From the NCBI GenBank assembly GCA_002702065.1, contig NZXX01000012.1, positions 62,001 through 126,000 of the forward strand: a stretch of 64,000 nt of DNA. The letters run 5' to 3'. Both the position numbers and the translations under genes were made by a program. The notes under the pieces were generated by a model that saw only the letters and a list, made by a program, of their open reading frames with translations, did no database searches and was not told the origin of the DNA. Numbering within the stretch: position 1 is the stretch's first letter; every line of letters starts with the position of its first letter. Shown here piece after piece: positions 42,914 through 51,939 of this stretch. Source of the stretch: Anaerolineaceae bacterium. GTDB taxonomy: Bacteria; Chloroflexota; Anaerolineae; Aggregatilineales; Phototrophicaceae.

Positions 42914-43714
42914 ATGACACAGATTGACCTCAATGCCAGTCTTTATGCTAAGCTTCAGGGTCGTGCCCAGCAGTCCGGGCAAACAATTGAAGAATGGCTG
43001 TCCCATCGAGTCGAACCCAAACCGCGCCCGGACCTGGAGGCGTTGTACAACTGGTTTGCTCGGCTCATCGCGCATGATCTGCGTACGCCTCTGGCAGCCA
43101 TTCTGACTTCCTCCGATATTCTGAAACATTATGAAGACCGCATGACGCGCGAACGCAAGGTTGAACATCTGGACACGATTCAGATGCAGGTACGCGGCCT
43201 GAATAACCTGCTGGACAATATCATGGTGATTCAGAAGCTTGAAGCTGGCACGCTCAATTTTGACCCGGTGTCGCAGGATCTGGCGGAGTTGTGCCAGTCG
43301 GCGATTTCGTCAGCCAGGGAAGTCTGTTTTCATGAAACGGATGTCAGCTTTCGGGCAGCCGGTGAACGCCACATGATTGAATTTGACGAAAAACTGCTGG
43401 GTCTGGCGCTGGTGAATGTGCTCACGAATGCCTTCCGGTTTTCCCCGCCAGACAGCCCGGTGACCATGCAGCTTGCGACGACGCCGCAGCAGGCGACGAT
43501 TGTCGTTCAGGATGCGGGCAGCGGGTTGGTGGCGGATGAACTACCCCATGTGTTTGACCTGTTCTTCACCGGCAGCAACGCGCTTGCTGTGGGTGGGAAA
43601 GGTCTGGGGCTGGCGGTGGCGCAGCGTATTGTGGCGCTGCATCACGGCACCATTGACCTGCACAGCGCCGTTGGCCAGGGCACCAGCGTCACAATTTCGC
43701 TGCCGGTGCATTAA
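42914..43714 (+). CDS. Histidine kinase with N-terminal ribbon-helix-helix-like segment
   Basis: 266 residues, no membrane segment. The first 33 residues (IDLNASLYAKLQGRAQQSGQ then TIEEWLSHRV) fit the CopG/Arc beta-helix-helix pattern, with a small strand, a helix rich in Leu and Ala, a Gly turn and an EEW helix. HisKA has IAHDLRTPLAAI (His54). HATPase shows N-box VNVLTNAFRFSP, G1 DAGSGL and G2 GKGLGLAVA. A DNA-binding kinase would be unusual. No known sensor domain is present. The ribosome site is weak (AGGACAGG 12 bp upstream). The end overlaps a convergent metallo-beta-lactamase gene by 4 bp. Confidence 0.83.
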   Translation: MTQIDLNASLYAKLQGRAQQSGQTIEEWLSHRVEPKPRPDLEALYNWFARLIAHDLRTPLAAILTSSDILKHYEDRMTRERKVEHLDTIQMQVRGLNNLLDNIMVIQKLEAGTLNFDPVSQDLAELCQSAISSAREVCFHETDVSFRAAGERHMIEFDEKLLGLALVNVLTNAFRFSPPDSPVTMQLATTPQQATIVVQDAGSGLVADELPHVFDLFFTGSNALAVGGKGLGLAVAQRIVALHHGTIDLHSAVGQGTSVTISLPVH

Positions 43715-44421
43715 CCCTGGGCCAGCAGCTGCGCGAACTCTGCGTGCGTGCGCGGCAGGCCGTGTGCGTCGATATAGATGGCGGCCTGTTCCGCTAACAG
43801 GGCTTCAATCATCGCAAAGTCCAGCGTGTCCTCCGGTTCGCGCAGGTACATGGGGGGCGGGTAATAACAATCGCCCAGGAACAGCACATCATCACAGCGC
43901 ACGATGATCGAATCGGGTGCATGCTGGCCGCCAATGTGAGTCAGCGAGATGGTCCGTTCGTCTACGTTTAGGCTCAGTTTGCCGGTGAATGTGATGTGCG
44001 GCGGCACCAGTCGGAATGCGTTCCAGTCGCCAACAACCCGCTGGGTCGCAGCTGAAGCGAGGCTGGCAGCGGATTCCGTGCCGTCCTGATGCGGTGTGTG
44101 GCGGGTGTGGCTGCCATACGTCTCCAGCAGCAGCGTCCGGCACTGCTCGTCGGCGACGACAATCGGCTGGCCCCAGATCTGCGCCCCGAAGGTATGGTCC
44201 CAATGATGATGGGTATAAATGATATAAGCCACCGGCGGGGCGGCGATTTCGCGCAGGACGGTGCGAATCTGCCGTGCGTGCTGCGGGCTGTTACCGGCAT
44301 CGACCAGCACAGTCGCATTCGGGGTGATAATGATCCCAACACCGGGCTGCGGGGATTGTGCGTCCGGGTCAGGTGGAAAATACCAGATATGCTCGCGCAC
44401 GGATTGCAGTTGAGCGGTCAT
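43711..44421 (-). CDS. Metallo-beta-lactamase-fold hydrolase
   Basis: 236 residues. The metal motif is YTHHHWDHTFG (HxHxDH), with His in GGQHAPDS and Asp in LFLGDC as the next ligands, and His in IDAHG. The sequence TPNATVLVDAGNSPQH precedes it, as in glyoxalase-II-like and quorum-lactonase members. No signal peptide is seen. The reaction is unknown. The ATG at 44421 has AGGGC about 12 bp upstream; an upstream ATG at 44484 lacks support. Confidence 0.88.
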   Translation of the reverse strand: MTAQLQSVREHIWYFPPDPDAQSPQPGVGIIITPNATVLVDAGNSPQHARQIRTVLREIAAPPVAYIIYTHHHWDHTFGAQIWGQPIVVADEQCRTLLLETYGSHTRHTPHQDGTESAASLASAATQRVVGDWNAFRLVPPHITFTGKLSLNVDERTISLTHIGGQHAPDSIIVRCDDVLFLGDCYYPPPMYLREPEDTLDFAMIEALLAEQAAIYIDAHGLPRTHAEFAQLLAQG

Positions 44422-44619
44422 GTGTCTAACAGCCCTTTTAACCCAGCATTCATCCATATTACTGCGATGCGGGTAGCGGGGCAATCATCCAGGTTTTATA
44501 CTTGATACCTGTTGTCGATTCGATGAACATTTGCCGGTAAGTGACGGGGTCGCCCTTGCGGCGCAGTGATGCGCAGCAGGCTAAAGCGGCCCAAGTTGAA
44601 TGGTGTTTGAAGACAACCT

Positions 44620-45393
44620 ATGACTGAATATGGCGAATTGATCCAGCAGGCGGCGCATGTGCTGCGCGGTGCGCGTCATCCCGCCGTGCTGACCGGCGCA
44701 GGTGTCAGCCAGGAATCAGGTGTCCCGACATTCCGCGAGGCGCTCGATGGTTTGTGGGCGCAGTATGACCCGGAGGAACTGGCGACGCCAATGGCGTTTC
44801 AGCGTAACCCCAAACTGGTATGGGATTGGTACGCGCATCGCCGGGCGCTGCTGGGGGCGGTGCAGCCTAACCCGGCGCATCTGGCGCTGGCGCGGCTGGA
44901 ACAGCGCTTTTCCTCGCTGCGCATCATCACGCAGAACGTCGATGACCTGCATGAGCAGGCGGGCAGCACCCATATCATTCATCTGCACGGCAATATTGCC
45001 CGCAGCAAATGTGTCGCCAACTGCCAGGGCAACCCGACACTGATCGACCTGACCACGCTGGACCCTGCCGACGACGAAACCCCGCCGAAGTGCCCTCACT
45101 GTGGCGAATTCGTGCGTCCGGATGTAGTCTGGTTTCATGAAGTGCTGCCCGCCCACGCCATTCAGGACGCCACCGCCGCGGCCCAGCGTTGTGACGTGAT
45201 GCTGGTAGTGGGTACATCCGGCCTGGTCAGCCCCGCCTCGACCCTGCCGCACCTGGCTAAACAGCACGGTGCCACCATCATTGAAATTAATCCGGCAGCA
45301 AGCACCATCAGTCCGATTGCTGATATTAAGCTGACCGGCCCAGCGGGACTGCTGCTGCCTCAACTGGTGGAGGTCCTTGACGTTGAAGCCTAA
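44620..45393 (+). CDS. cobB: NAD-dependent sirtuin deacylase (class III, CobB/SIRT5-like)
   Basis: 257 residues. The NAD motifs are LTGAGVSQESGVPTFR and TQNVDDLH, the catalytic His123 lies in HLHGN, and the zinc Cys are C131, C135, C158 and C161. Tyr71 and Arg74 (YAHR) match the pair that binds succinyl and malonyl groups in SIRT5-like enzymes, so desuccinylation is plausible beside deacetylation. Cytoplasmic. Its 3' end overlaps the following propeller gene by 11 bp, so the two are coupled. Confidence 0.95.
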   Translation: MTEYGELIQQAAHVLRGARHPAVLTGAGVSQESGVPTFREALDGLWAQYDPEELATPMAFQRNPKLVWDWYAHRRALLGAVQPNPAHLALARLEQRFSSLRIITQNVDDLHEQAGSTHIIHLHGNIARSKCVANCQGNPTLIDLTTLDPADDETPPKCPHCGEFVRPDVVWFHEVLPAHAIQDATAAAQRCDVMLVVGTSGLVSPASTLPHLAKQHGATIIEINPAASTISPIADIKLTGPAGLLLPQLVEVLDVEA

Positions 45394-46453
45394 AATGTGG
45401 GTCAGCTTTGGGCTTGTGCTGGCATGTATGCTGCTGGTGACAGGTACGGGTCAGGCGCAGACTGCGGTTCAGGTGTTTTTGCAGCGGGGCCAGCCGGATC
45501 AACTGCAATTTGTGGATATGTACACGGGTGAGATCGACACGGTAGCTGTCAGCGGTGAGCGATATACCGTGTTTGGCAGCGCCGTGATGTACTATGACCC
45601 GGTGGATAATCGCGTGCGGCTGGCCACAGCAGATGGCCGTGTGCGCAATCACCCGTTTATTCAGCCGCTGGCGGATACGCGGCGTGTCGATTGGGTGTTA
45701 TCGGGCGATGGCAAGTATATTGCCTGGACGCTGACGGCGGAACAGGGTGGCGGGCAGCTGGTCACCACGACCCGGATCGCGGGCATTGATGGCAGCAGTC
45801 CGCGTGAAGTGCTGGTGGATGGACCACGCCCCGCGATCCGTGCGCTGCCGGTTGCGTTCAGCGGTAATGCCGACCTGCTGTATATGGATTACCAGCCGGA
45901 TGGCATTGGCGAAGTGACGCCGTTCCAGCAGTATGCCGGGTTGTTCGCGGTCGATCTGGAAACTGGCGAAACCGCCATGCTGCCGGGCGAACCGGGCTGT
46001 TTTTGTGCTGCGGAGATCGGCGCGGGTTTGCTGCTGCGGCTGCACCTGGCGGAAAACCTGAGCGGGTTTGACGTGGTCGTGACCAACCTGGGGGCCGAAA
46101 CCACGCGCCAGATAGACGCCGTGGGCCGGGCGAATTACACCCAGGCAGGCGGCATCGTCCTCGCGCCGGACAGCACGCAGGCCGTGTACGCGCTGGCACA
46201 GGTGAGTGACTTCGGCGGTGCCAGTCAGTCGGTGCGCACTGTATTTGTGCAGGTGGATCTGGTGGAGCGGCGGCAGACGGTGCTGACCCAGCCGGTGAAT
46301 AATTTTTTGCAGCCGGTTGCCTGGACCGAGGACAACACCGCCGTGATCGTCACCAGTGCAGACCGCAGCCGCAGCGGTACGTGGAAAGTGACACTGGCTG
46401 ATGGCCGCGTGACACGGGTGGCAACGGCAACCCTGTTGGGTACCCTTCATTAA
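45383..46453 (+). CDS. Exported TolB-like propeller protein
   Basis: 356 residues. The signal peptide KMWVSFGLVLACMLLVTG ends near GQAQ. The remainder is beta-rich with propeller-like repeats (DWVLSGDGKYIAWTL, GIVLAPDSTQAVYAL, AWTEDNTAVIVT). The TTG at 45383 has GGAGG 9 bp upstream and is the best start; the ATG at 45395 is also possible. It overlaps the sirtuin gene. No catalytic residue is seen. Confidence 0.75.
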   Translation: MKPKMWVSFGLVLACMLLVTGTGQAQTAVQVFLQRGQPDQLQFVDMYTGEIDTVAVSGERYTVFGSAVMYYDPVDNRVRLATADGRVRNHPFIQPLADTRRVDWVLSGDGKYIAWTLTAEQGGGQLVTTTRIAGIDGSSPREVLVDGPRPAIRALPVAFSGNADLLYMDYQPDGIGEVTPFQQYAGLFAVDLETGETAMLPGEPGCFCAAEIGAGLLLRLHLAENLSGFDVVVTNLGAETTRQIDAVGRANYTQAGGIVLAPDSTQAVYALAQVSDFGGASQSVRTVFVQVDLVERRQTVLTQPVNNFLQPVAWTEDNTAVIVTSADRSRSGTWKVTLADGRVTRVATATLLGTLH

Positions 46454-46479
46454 GGAACAGGAGCGCCCCGCTTTTGTGC

Positions 46480-46509
46480 TTGCCTCCAAATCGTCGCTCA
46501 CAGTACAAT
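46480..46509 (+). promoter_or_regulatory. Possible promoter of the nth-kinase operon
   Basis: TTGCCT and TACAAT are 18 bp apart. The -10 box overlaps the first ATG of the endonuclease III gene (46508), so if used, initiation would be at the ATG at 46517, nearly leaderless. Confidence 0.4.
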
Positions 46510-47227
46510 GAAACGTATGACAGACCAAAACCAAACCTCAGCTCAGATGATTGATGATTTTGAACGGCGGCAGGCCAAATACAGGCCGGTCGCGGTGGCG
46601 CTGGCGGACCTGCACGGTCAGCCGCAGTGGCGCAAGAATACACCACCCATGGATGAACTGGTCAGCTGCATCCTCAGCCAGAACACCAATGACACCAACC
46701 GCGATAGGGGCTTTGATGCGCTGAAAGCAAAATACCCGGATTGGCAGGCCGTGGTCGATGCGCCCACGCGCGAACTGACCGACACGATCCGCGTGGCCGG
46801 GCTGGCCAATCAGAAAGCCCCGCGCATTCAGGAAGTGCTGCGCATCATTCAGGCGGAGCAAGGCGATTTCGACATCGACTTTCTGAATGAGTTGCCGATT
46901 GACGAAGCCAAAGCATGGCTGACCCAGTTACCCGGCGTTGGCCCCAAGACCGCCGCGATTGTGTTATGTTTCGCATTTGGTCGCCCGGCTTTCCCGGTGG
47001 ATACGCATGTGCACCGGGTCAGCACGCGCATCGGCTTTCTGCCACCCAAAGTCACCGCTGATAAAGCCCATCCGATGATGGAAGCCATCGTGCCGCCGGA
47101 AGATTACTACGGGTTTCATATCAACCTGATTCAGCATGGACGCAAGGTCTGCAACGCCCGCAGCCCTCATTGCGAACGCTGCCCGATAACCGAATACTGT
47201 GATTACTATCAGGGTTTAAGATTATGA
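46508..47227 (+). CDS. nth: Endonuclease III-like DNA glycosylase
   Basis: 239 residues from the first ATG (236 from the ATG at 46517). The helix-hairpin-helix is LPGVGPKTA with the Lys of the glycosylase/lyase class, and the catalytic Asp is in FPVDTHVHRV. The [4Fe-4S] Cys cluster is CNARSPHCERCPITEYC (C-x6-C-x2-C-x5-C). It should remove oxidised pyrimidines in base excision repair. Its N-terminal 45 residues are longer than E. coli Nth. The stop overlaps the start of a histidine kinase (ATGA), an odd partner for a repair enzyme. Confidence 0.92.
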   Translation: MKRMTDQNQTSAQMIDDFERRQAKYRPVAVALADLHGQPQWRKNTPPMDELVSCILSQNTNDTNRDRGFDALKAKYPDWQAVVDAPTRELTDTIRVAGLANQKAPRIQEVLRIIQAEQGDFDIDFLNELPIDEAKAWLTQLPGVGPKTAAIVLCFAFGRPAFPVDTHVHRVSTRIGFLPPKVTADKAHPMMEAIVPPEDYYGFHINLIQHGRKVCNARSPHCERCPITEYCDYYQGLRL

Positions 47228-49068
47228 CCATGAATCGAAATACGACACCCTCCTCGTATTCGGAGCGTGAACTTGCCAGCCTGCGCCAGAATATCAGCAT
47301 GCTGCGCAGCCAGTTAAAGGGCGGGCGCATCGACCTGGATTTTTTCAACCGCCAGCTCGAAAAAGTCGATGACCTGCTCATTCAGGTGCAGGACGATCAG
47401 AAGAACCGCCGCAAAGAAGGCCGGTTCGAGGCGCTGTACAACATCAGCCGTTTGCTGGGGTCGTCGCTGGATTTGCAGGTGGTGCTGGATCAGATCATGG
47501 ACGCCATTATCCAGCTTACCGGCGCCGAACGTGGCTTCCTCATGCTGCGCGACGACGATGGCGGCCTGACGGTCAAAGTCGCGCGCAACTTCGATCAGCA
47601 GACGCTGGACAGCGACAATTTTAAGTTCAGCCGCACCGTCGTCAATCAGGTGCTGGATACTGGCGAACCGGTCGTGACGACCAACGCCGCCGAAGACCCC
47701 CGCTTTTCGCAGCAGGCCAGCATCGTGGCGCAGGCCCTGCGCAGCATCATGGCGACGGCGCTGCGGGTGCGCGGCAATATCATCGGCGTGGCCTATGTGG
47801 ATAACAAGATCATCACGGGCCTGTTCGGTGAGGAAGACCTGGCGGCGCTCGATGCGCTGATGGGGCAGGCGGCGGTCGCGCTGGATAACGCGCTGCTGTT
47901 TGCCGAGACAGATGAAGCGCTGGCCCGGCGTGTCGAAGAATTGCAGCAGCTGCGACGCATCGATATGCTGCTGAACGAAACGCTGGACGCCGAAAAAGCC
48001 ATGCAGTATACGCTGGAATGGGCCTGCCGGTTGGTGAACGCGGCGGGGGGCTATATGGGCCTGCTTGATGGCGATTCGCCGCTGGCACAGGCGCGCTACA
48101 GTTATGGCGCGGTGGATGATGGCAGTATCCCGTCCGTGCTGAACGACCGCTATCCGCAGATCGCCGCTGTCGCGCAAAGCGGCCAATCGGTCACCGTCGA
48201 CGACAATGCGTTGATTGTCCCGGCGCTGCGCGAGCATCGGGTGTTTGGGGTGGTGGTGCTGCACCCGCAGCCGGGTCAGACCTTCACCGATGAGCAGCAG
48301 GATCTGGTCGAGCGCATTGTCGCCCGTGCGGCGGTCGCCATTGAAAACGGGCGGCTGTATGCGGCGGTGCGGGCGGCGGACAAAGCCAAGAGCGAGTTTG
48401 TTGGGGTTGTTGCCCATGACCTGAAAACGCCCATGACCAGCATCGGCGGTTATGCGTCGCTCATGCTGATGCAGCGCGATGGGCTGGACGAGCGTCAGAT
48501 GCAGTTTCTCGAACGCATTGCCAACACCGTCAAGCGCATGGAAGTGCTCATCAGCGATCTGTCGGACATCAGCCGCATCGAAAGCGGTCATTTCTTTATG
48601 AACGAGACTCATGTGAGCGTGGCGGATATTTTCCAGGCCGTCAAGGACAACACGCTGCCACAGATCAACGAGCGCGGCCACCGGTTTGTCGAAGAAGTCG
48701 AGCCGGACTTGCCCGACATGTATGTGGATTATTACCGGCTGTTGCAGGTGCTGACCAATCTGGTGAGCAACGCCTACAAATATACGCCAGAGGGGGGCAC
48801 TGTCACGCTGCGGGCTGGCCGGCAGCATAACCGGGTGCAGTTCAGTGTGTGCGATACGGGTATCGGCCTGCCGCCAGAGGCTGTTGCCAAACTGGGGACG
48901 AAGTTCTGGCGGGCGGAAGATGATTTCACGCGGTCGCAGCCGGGCACAGGCCTGGGCTTTGCCATTACCAGCGCGCTTGTCGAGCAGATGGGCAGCCGTA
49001 TTCTGATCGATAGCGAAGTCGGCAAGGGCAGCACTTTTACTTTCAGCGTCGCGGTAGATTCCAACTAA
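47224..49068 (+). CDS. Soluble histidine kinase with two GAF-like domains
   Basis: 614 residues, no membrane helix. An N-terminal coiled coil (about 10-60) precedes GAF 1 (about 75-225), a more divergent GAF 2 (about 245-375), HisKA with VVAHDLKTPMTSI (His398) and HATPase with N-box TNLVSNAYKYTP, G1 DTGIGLP and G2 GTGLGFAI. It probably senses a small cytosolic ligand. It overlaps nth at its start and the PIG-L gene at its end (TAATG), so the three are one operon. No response regulator is nearby. Confidence 0.92.
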   Translation: MTMNRNTTPSSYSERELASLRQNISMLRSQLKGGRIDLDFFNRQLEKVDDLLIQVQDDQKNRRKEGRFEALYNISRLLGSSLDLQVVLDQIMDAIIQLTGAERGFLMLRDDDGGLTVKVARNFDQQTLDSDNFKFSRTVVNQVLDTGEPVVTTNAAEDPRFSQQASIVAQALRSIMATALRVRGNIIGVAYVDNKIITGLFGEEDLAALDALMGQAAVALDNALLFAETDEALARRVEELQQLRRIDMLLNETLDAEKAMQYTLEWACRLVNAAGGYMGLLDGDSPLAQARYSYGAVDDGSIPSVLNDRYPQIAAVAQSGQSVTVDDNALIVPALREHRVFGVVVLHPQPGQTFTDEQQDLVERIVARAAVAIENGRLYAAVRAADKAKSEFVGVVAHDLKTPMTSIGGYASLMLMQRDGLDERQMQFLERIANTVKRMEVLISDLSDISRIESGHFFMNETHVSVADIFQAVKDNTLPQINERGHRFVEEVEPDLPDMYVDYYRLLQVLTNLVSNAYKYTPEGGTVTLRAGRQHNRVQFSVCDTGIGLPPEAVAKLGTKFWRAEDDFTRSQPGTGLGFAITSALVEQMGSRILIDSEVGKGSTFTFSVAVDSN

Positions 49069-49844
49069 TGCACCTTTTTCTTTCACCTCATCTGGATGAC
49101 GCGGTCCTGAGCTGTGGCGGCACCATCCATCAATTAACCGCTAGCGGTGAGCCGGTCACCGTGCTGACCACAATGGCGGGTGATCCCCCGGACCCGCTGC
49201 CCGATACGCCGATTGTGGCTGACCTGCACCAGCGCTGGCAGGCGGGGTACAGCCCGGTAGCGGTGCGCCGCCGCGAAGATGAACAGGCCTGTGCGATGCT
49301 GGGGGCGCAGATCGTGCATTTTTCGTTGGGCGATTGTGTCTATCGCCTGTCGGATGCTGGCGACCCGCGTGTTGCGCTCTACCCGGACGAAGACTCGCTG
49401 TGGGGGGATATTCACCCGCTTGACCCGGCGCCCGGTGTGCTGCGCCAGTCTGGGGTGCCGAATAACCCGCTGCCGAGTGCGTTGTATGTGCCGGTGGGCA
49501 GCCGTCATCATGTCGATCATCGCATTGTGCGCGATTGGGGCCTGTGGCTGCATGCGCAGAACCCGCGGGGTATCTTATTTCTTTACGAGGAATATCCCTA
49601 CGAAAGTGATGCTACAATGGAACTGGAGCGCGCACTCGCGTTTTTTCGCCCGCGCCAGCTGTCCCTGGAGCCGCGACCCCTGAGCGAGGCGGATGTCGAC
49701 GCCAAGCTGGAAGCCATCGCCTGCTACGAGTCGCAGATCAGCACGTTCTGGCCCAGCCTGACCGACATGGCGGCCAAAACTCGCGAGTCGATGCTGGCTG
49801 CCGGAAACGGTCACTCTGTCGAACGCTTCTGGCGAATCACATAA
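49068..49844 (+). CDS. PIG-L family N-acetylglucosaminyl deacetylase
   Basis: 258 residues. The zinc motif SPHLDDAVLSCGG opens the protein and the third ligand is in SRHHVDHRIV. PIG-L enzymes remove acetyl groups from GlcNAc conjugates, as in bacillithiol, mycothiol or antibiotic synthesis. Nothing nearby points to the substrate. Its ATG overlaps the kinase stop. A further kinase follows after 80 bp. Confidence 0.9.
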   Translation: MHLFLSPHLDDAVLSCGGTIHQLTASGEPVTVLTTMAGDPPDPLPDTPIVADLHQRWQAGYSPVAVRRREDEQACAMLGAQIVHFSLGDCVYRLSDAGDPRVALYPDEDSLWGDIHPLDPAPGVLRQSGVPNNPLPSALYVPVGSRHHVDHRIVRDWGLWLHAQNPRGILFLYEEYPYESDATMELERALAFFRPRQLSLEPRPLSEADVDAKLEAIACYESQISTFWPSLTDMAAKTRESMLAAGNGHSVERFWRIT

Positions 49845-49924
49845 GGCCCCCTTGTTGTTTTCGTCAGGGTTCCTCCGGCGGCTGACCTGATCGAAAATAC
49901 GGGTACAAAATTGGTAGGTGAACC

Positions 49925-50806
49925 ATGACCCAACAGGATGCAATGGCTCTGCTGGACGAACTGCTCGAAGCGGCTCGGACTGGCGCGATTATCCCGGTGC
50001 GTCTGCCGGGGCAGGTGGAAGCGATCAAGAACGCGCTGGCCGACTCTCAACCCCCAACTGAGGATAATCACAGCGGCGACGGGACAGAAGAAGCGCCCGC
50101 CGATATGCAGGCTTTTCTCAAGGAACAGGCCGAGTTTATGTCTGTCGCCGTGCATGAGCTGCGCGTCCCGATGACCAGCATTCGCGGGTATGCCGATATG
50201 CTCAACACCCCATCAATGGGCGAGCTGAACGACATGCAGAAGCAGTTCTTGCAGACGATCCGCACCAATGCCAAGCGTATGGAAACCCTGCTGACCGATG
50301 TAAGCGATATGAGCAAGATTCGCGGGGGGACGCTGAAATACACCATCAAGATGGACATGTTCAAAAATATCGCCATGCGCGTGGAAAAAGACATGGCGCC
50401 GCTGGCCGAGAGCATGGGGCGCACCCTGACCTTTGATATTCCGCAGGGCCTGCCGGTGCTGAATACAGATGGCGACCTGCTGGCGAAGGCGCTGAACAAA
50501 CTGGTGGAAAATGCGCTGCGCTACACGCACGAAGGCGGCACGGTCACAGTCCGCGCCGAAGCTAACGACAACGTCCTGCGGGTTGTGATCGAAGATGATG
50601 GCATTGGCATGACGCCGGATGATCTGGCGCAGCTGGGGACGGTGTATTTCCGTTCGGACCATGATTACGTGCGCGAGTACAAAGGCAGCGGTCTCGGTAT
50701 CCCTATCGCCTATGGCATCTTCAAAATCCTCGACGGTCAGGTTGATGTGAAAAGTGAGCCGGACCAGGGCACCAGTTTTGCCATCACATTTTCAGGCATG
50801 ATCTGA
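49925..50806 (+). CDS. Small soluble histidine kinase
   Basis: 293 residues. After about 60 polar N-terminal residues the HisKA H-box is VAVHELRVPMTSI (His77), and the HATPase has N-box NKLVENALRYTH, G1 DDGIGMTP and G2 GSGLGIPI. There is no recognisable sensor domain. The stop overlaps the next start (TGATG), pairing it with the kinase-like protein that lacks a phosphoacceptor His; a heterodimer of the two is conceivable. Confidence 0.9.
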   Translation: MTQQDAMALLDELLEAARTGAIIPVRLPGQVEAIKNALADSQPPTEDNHSGDGTEEAPADMQAFLKEQAEFMSVAVHELRVPMTSIRGYADMLNTPSMGELNDMQKQFLQTIRTNAKRMETLLTDVSDMSKIRGGTLKYTIKMDMFKNIAMRVEKDMAPLAESMGRTLTFDIPQGLPVLNTDGDLLAKALNKLVENALRYTHEGGTVTVRAEANDNVLRVVIEDDGIGMTPDDLAQLGTVYFRSDHDYVREYKGSGLGIPIAYGIFKILDGQVDVKSEPDQGTSFAITFSGMI

Positions 50807-51771
50807 TGACCCGTCCCGCCAGTGTGCCGGCTGCCATCGAACTGCTGAAGCGCCTGCGCAACGCTGCGCCACAGGCGACGGCTGATCGTCTGGAGCAGGT
50901 CGAAGCGCTCATTCAGTCGTTGTCTGCCGAAGCCGCATTTTTGAATGCCCGTGTGATGGATGATGTCACCTTGCTCGAAGCAGAACCCGCGCCACAGGCG
51001 GAAATCGCACCCGAACCGCCGCCTGCACCGCAACCGGTCATTATGCCGGATCGTCAGATTTCGGACGAGAGCACGGCCTTCGACATGCTGGTGGGCATTA
51101 ATGATGCGCTGCGAGCGCCGCTGGTGGCTGTACGTGGGCGGGCCGAATTGTTGCATGCTGGCACCATCGGCCAGATCAGTGACGAGCAGGCCCAATGGTT
51201 AAACGCCATACACGAAAACACCGAGCGTGCATTCCGCTTTCTGGATTCGATGCAGCAGTTAATCGCCATGCAGCGGGATGAAGTCCAGATTGACTGGAGT
51301 GACTTTATCGCAACGGACCTGCTTGAAGAAGCCTATAATCGCACCCATCAGCGGGCCGCCGCACGCGGTCATGCCTTGTCGCTCAATGTGCCGGATGTGG
51401 TGCCCGTGGCGCAGGGTGATTTTTACCGGTCGCTGGTTGTGCTGACGGATTTGCTGGATAACGCGATCCGCTACACGCCCCAGAATGGCGAAATCCGGCT
51501 GTCGGTTGATAGCCTGGGGTCGCATGTGCTGTTCAGCGTGGCGGATAACGGCATCGGCCTGCGACCTGAGGACATGGCCGATGTGGGTAAACCGTTCTGG
51601 CGTGGGGAATATCACCCGCTGGTACGCCAGCACCCCGGCACCGGGCTGTCGCTGTTTCTGGCGCGGCGTGTCCTGGCGCTGCAACATGGCGATCTGATTT
51701 TCTCTGGCGAGTCGGGCGTGGGGGGGACATTCAGCTTTACGCTGCTATCGCCGGGTGATAACCATCCTTAA
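50806..51771 (+). CDS. Histidine-kinase-like protein lacking the phosphoacceptor His
   Basis: 321 residues. The H-box region is GINDALRAPLVAVRG, where Asp100 stands in place of His, so it cannot phosphorylate itself in the usual way. The ATPase part is well kept: N-box TDLLDNAIRYTP, G1 DNGIGLRP and G2 GTGLSLFLA. The N-terminal 80 residues have an Ala/Pro-rich linker. It may bind ATP and modulate the kinase encoded just upstream, with which it is coupled (TGATG). It ends the operon; a hairpin with T run follows at 51862. Confidence 0.87.
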   Translation: MTRPASVPAAIELLKRLRNAAPQATADRLEQVEALIQSLSAEAAFLNARVMDDVTLLEAEPAPQAEIAPEPPPAPQPVIMPDRQISDESTAFDMLVGINDALRAPLVAVRGRAELLHAGTIGQISDEQAQWLNAIHENTERAFRFLDSMQQLIAMQRDEVQIDWSDFIATDLLEEAYNRTHQRAAARGHALSLNVPDVVPVAQGDFYRSLVVLTDLLDNAIRYTPQNGEIRLSVDSLGSHVLFSVADNGIGLRPEDMADVGKPFWRGEYHPLVRQHPGTGLSLFLARRVLALQHGDLIFSGESGVGGTFSFTLLSPGDNHP

Positions 51772-51790
51772 ATTTTTATATAATTTTCAC

Positions 51791-51819
51791 TTTACATGAC
51801 CCCTTTTTTATGCTAAATT
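51791..51819 (+). promoter_or_regulatory. Promoter of greA
   Basis: TTTACA and TAAATT are 17 bp apart. The expected start near 51826 gives a leader of about 114 nt holding two hairpins. Confidence 0.55.
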
Positions 51820-51861
51820 ACGTTACGATTTGGTGTGAAAGTCGTAAATCTGCGAGAACAG

Positions 51862-51884
51862 GCACAGCGGAAGCTGTGCTTTTT
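51862..51884 (+). terminator. First intrinsic terminator in the greA leader
   Basis: GCACAGC and GCTGTGC form a perfect 7-bp stem around GGAA, followed by five T. It may also end the kinase operon that stops at 51771. Confidence 0.8.
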
Positions 51885-51893
51885 GTACCATGT

Positions 51894-51918
51894 GCTATTT
51901 GTTCAATAGCGCTTTTTT
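51894..51918 (+). terminator. Second terminator-like hairpin in the greA leader
   Basis: GCTATT and AATAGC pair around TGTTC; GC and six T follow, 21 bp before the greA ATG. Confidence 0.6.
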
Positions 51919-51939
51919 CGTTTTAAGGAGAAGTGTAAC

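Noticed and set aside
47314-49086. Open frame of 590 codons opposite the GAF histidine kinase
   Set aside because: High GC third positions leave the reverse frame open; the protein has no recognisable domain while the plus strand is a complete kinase.
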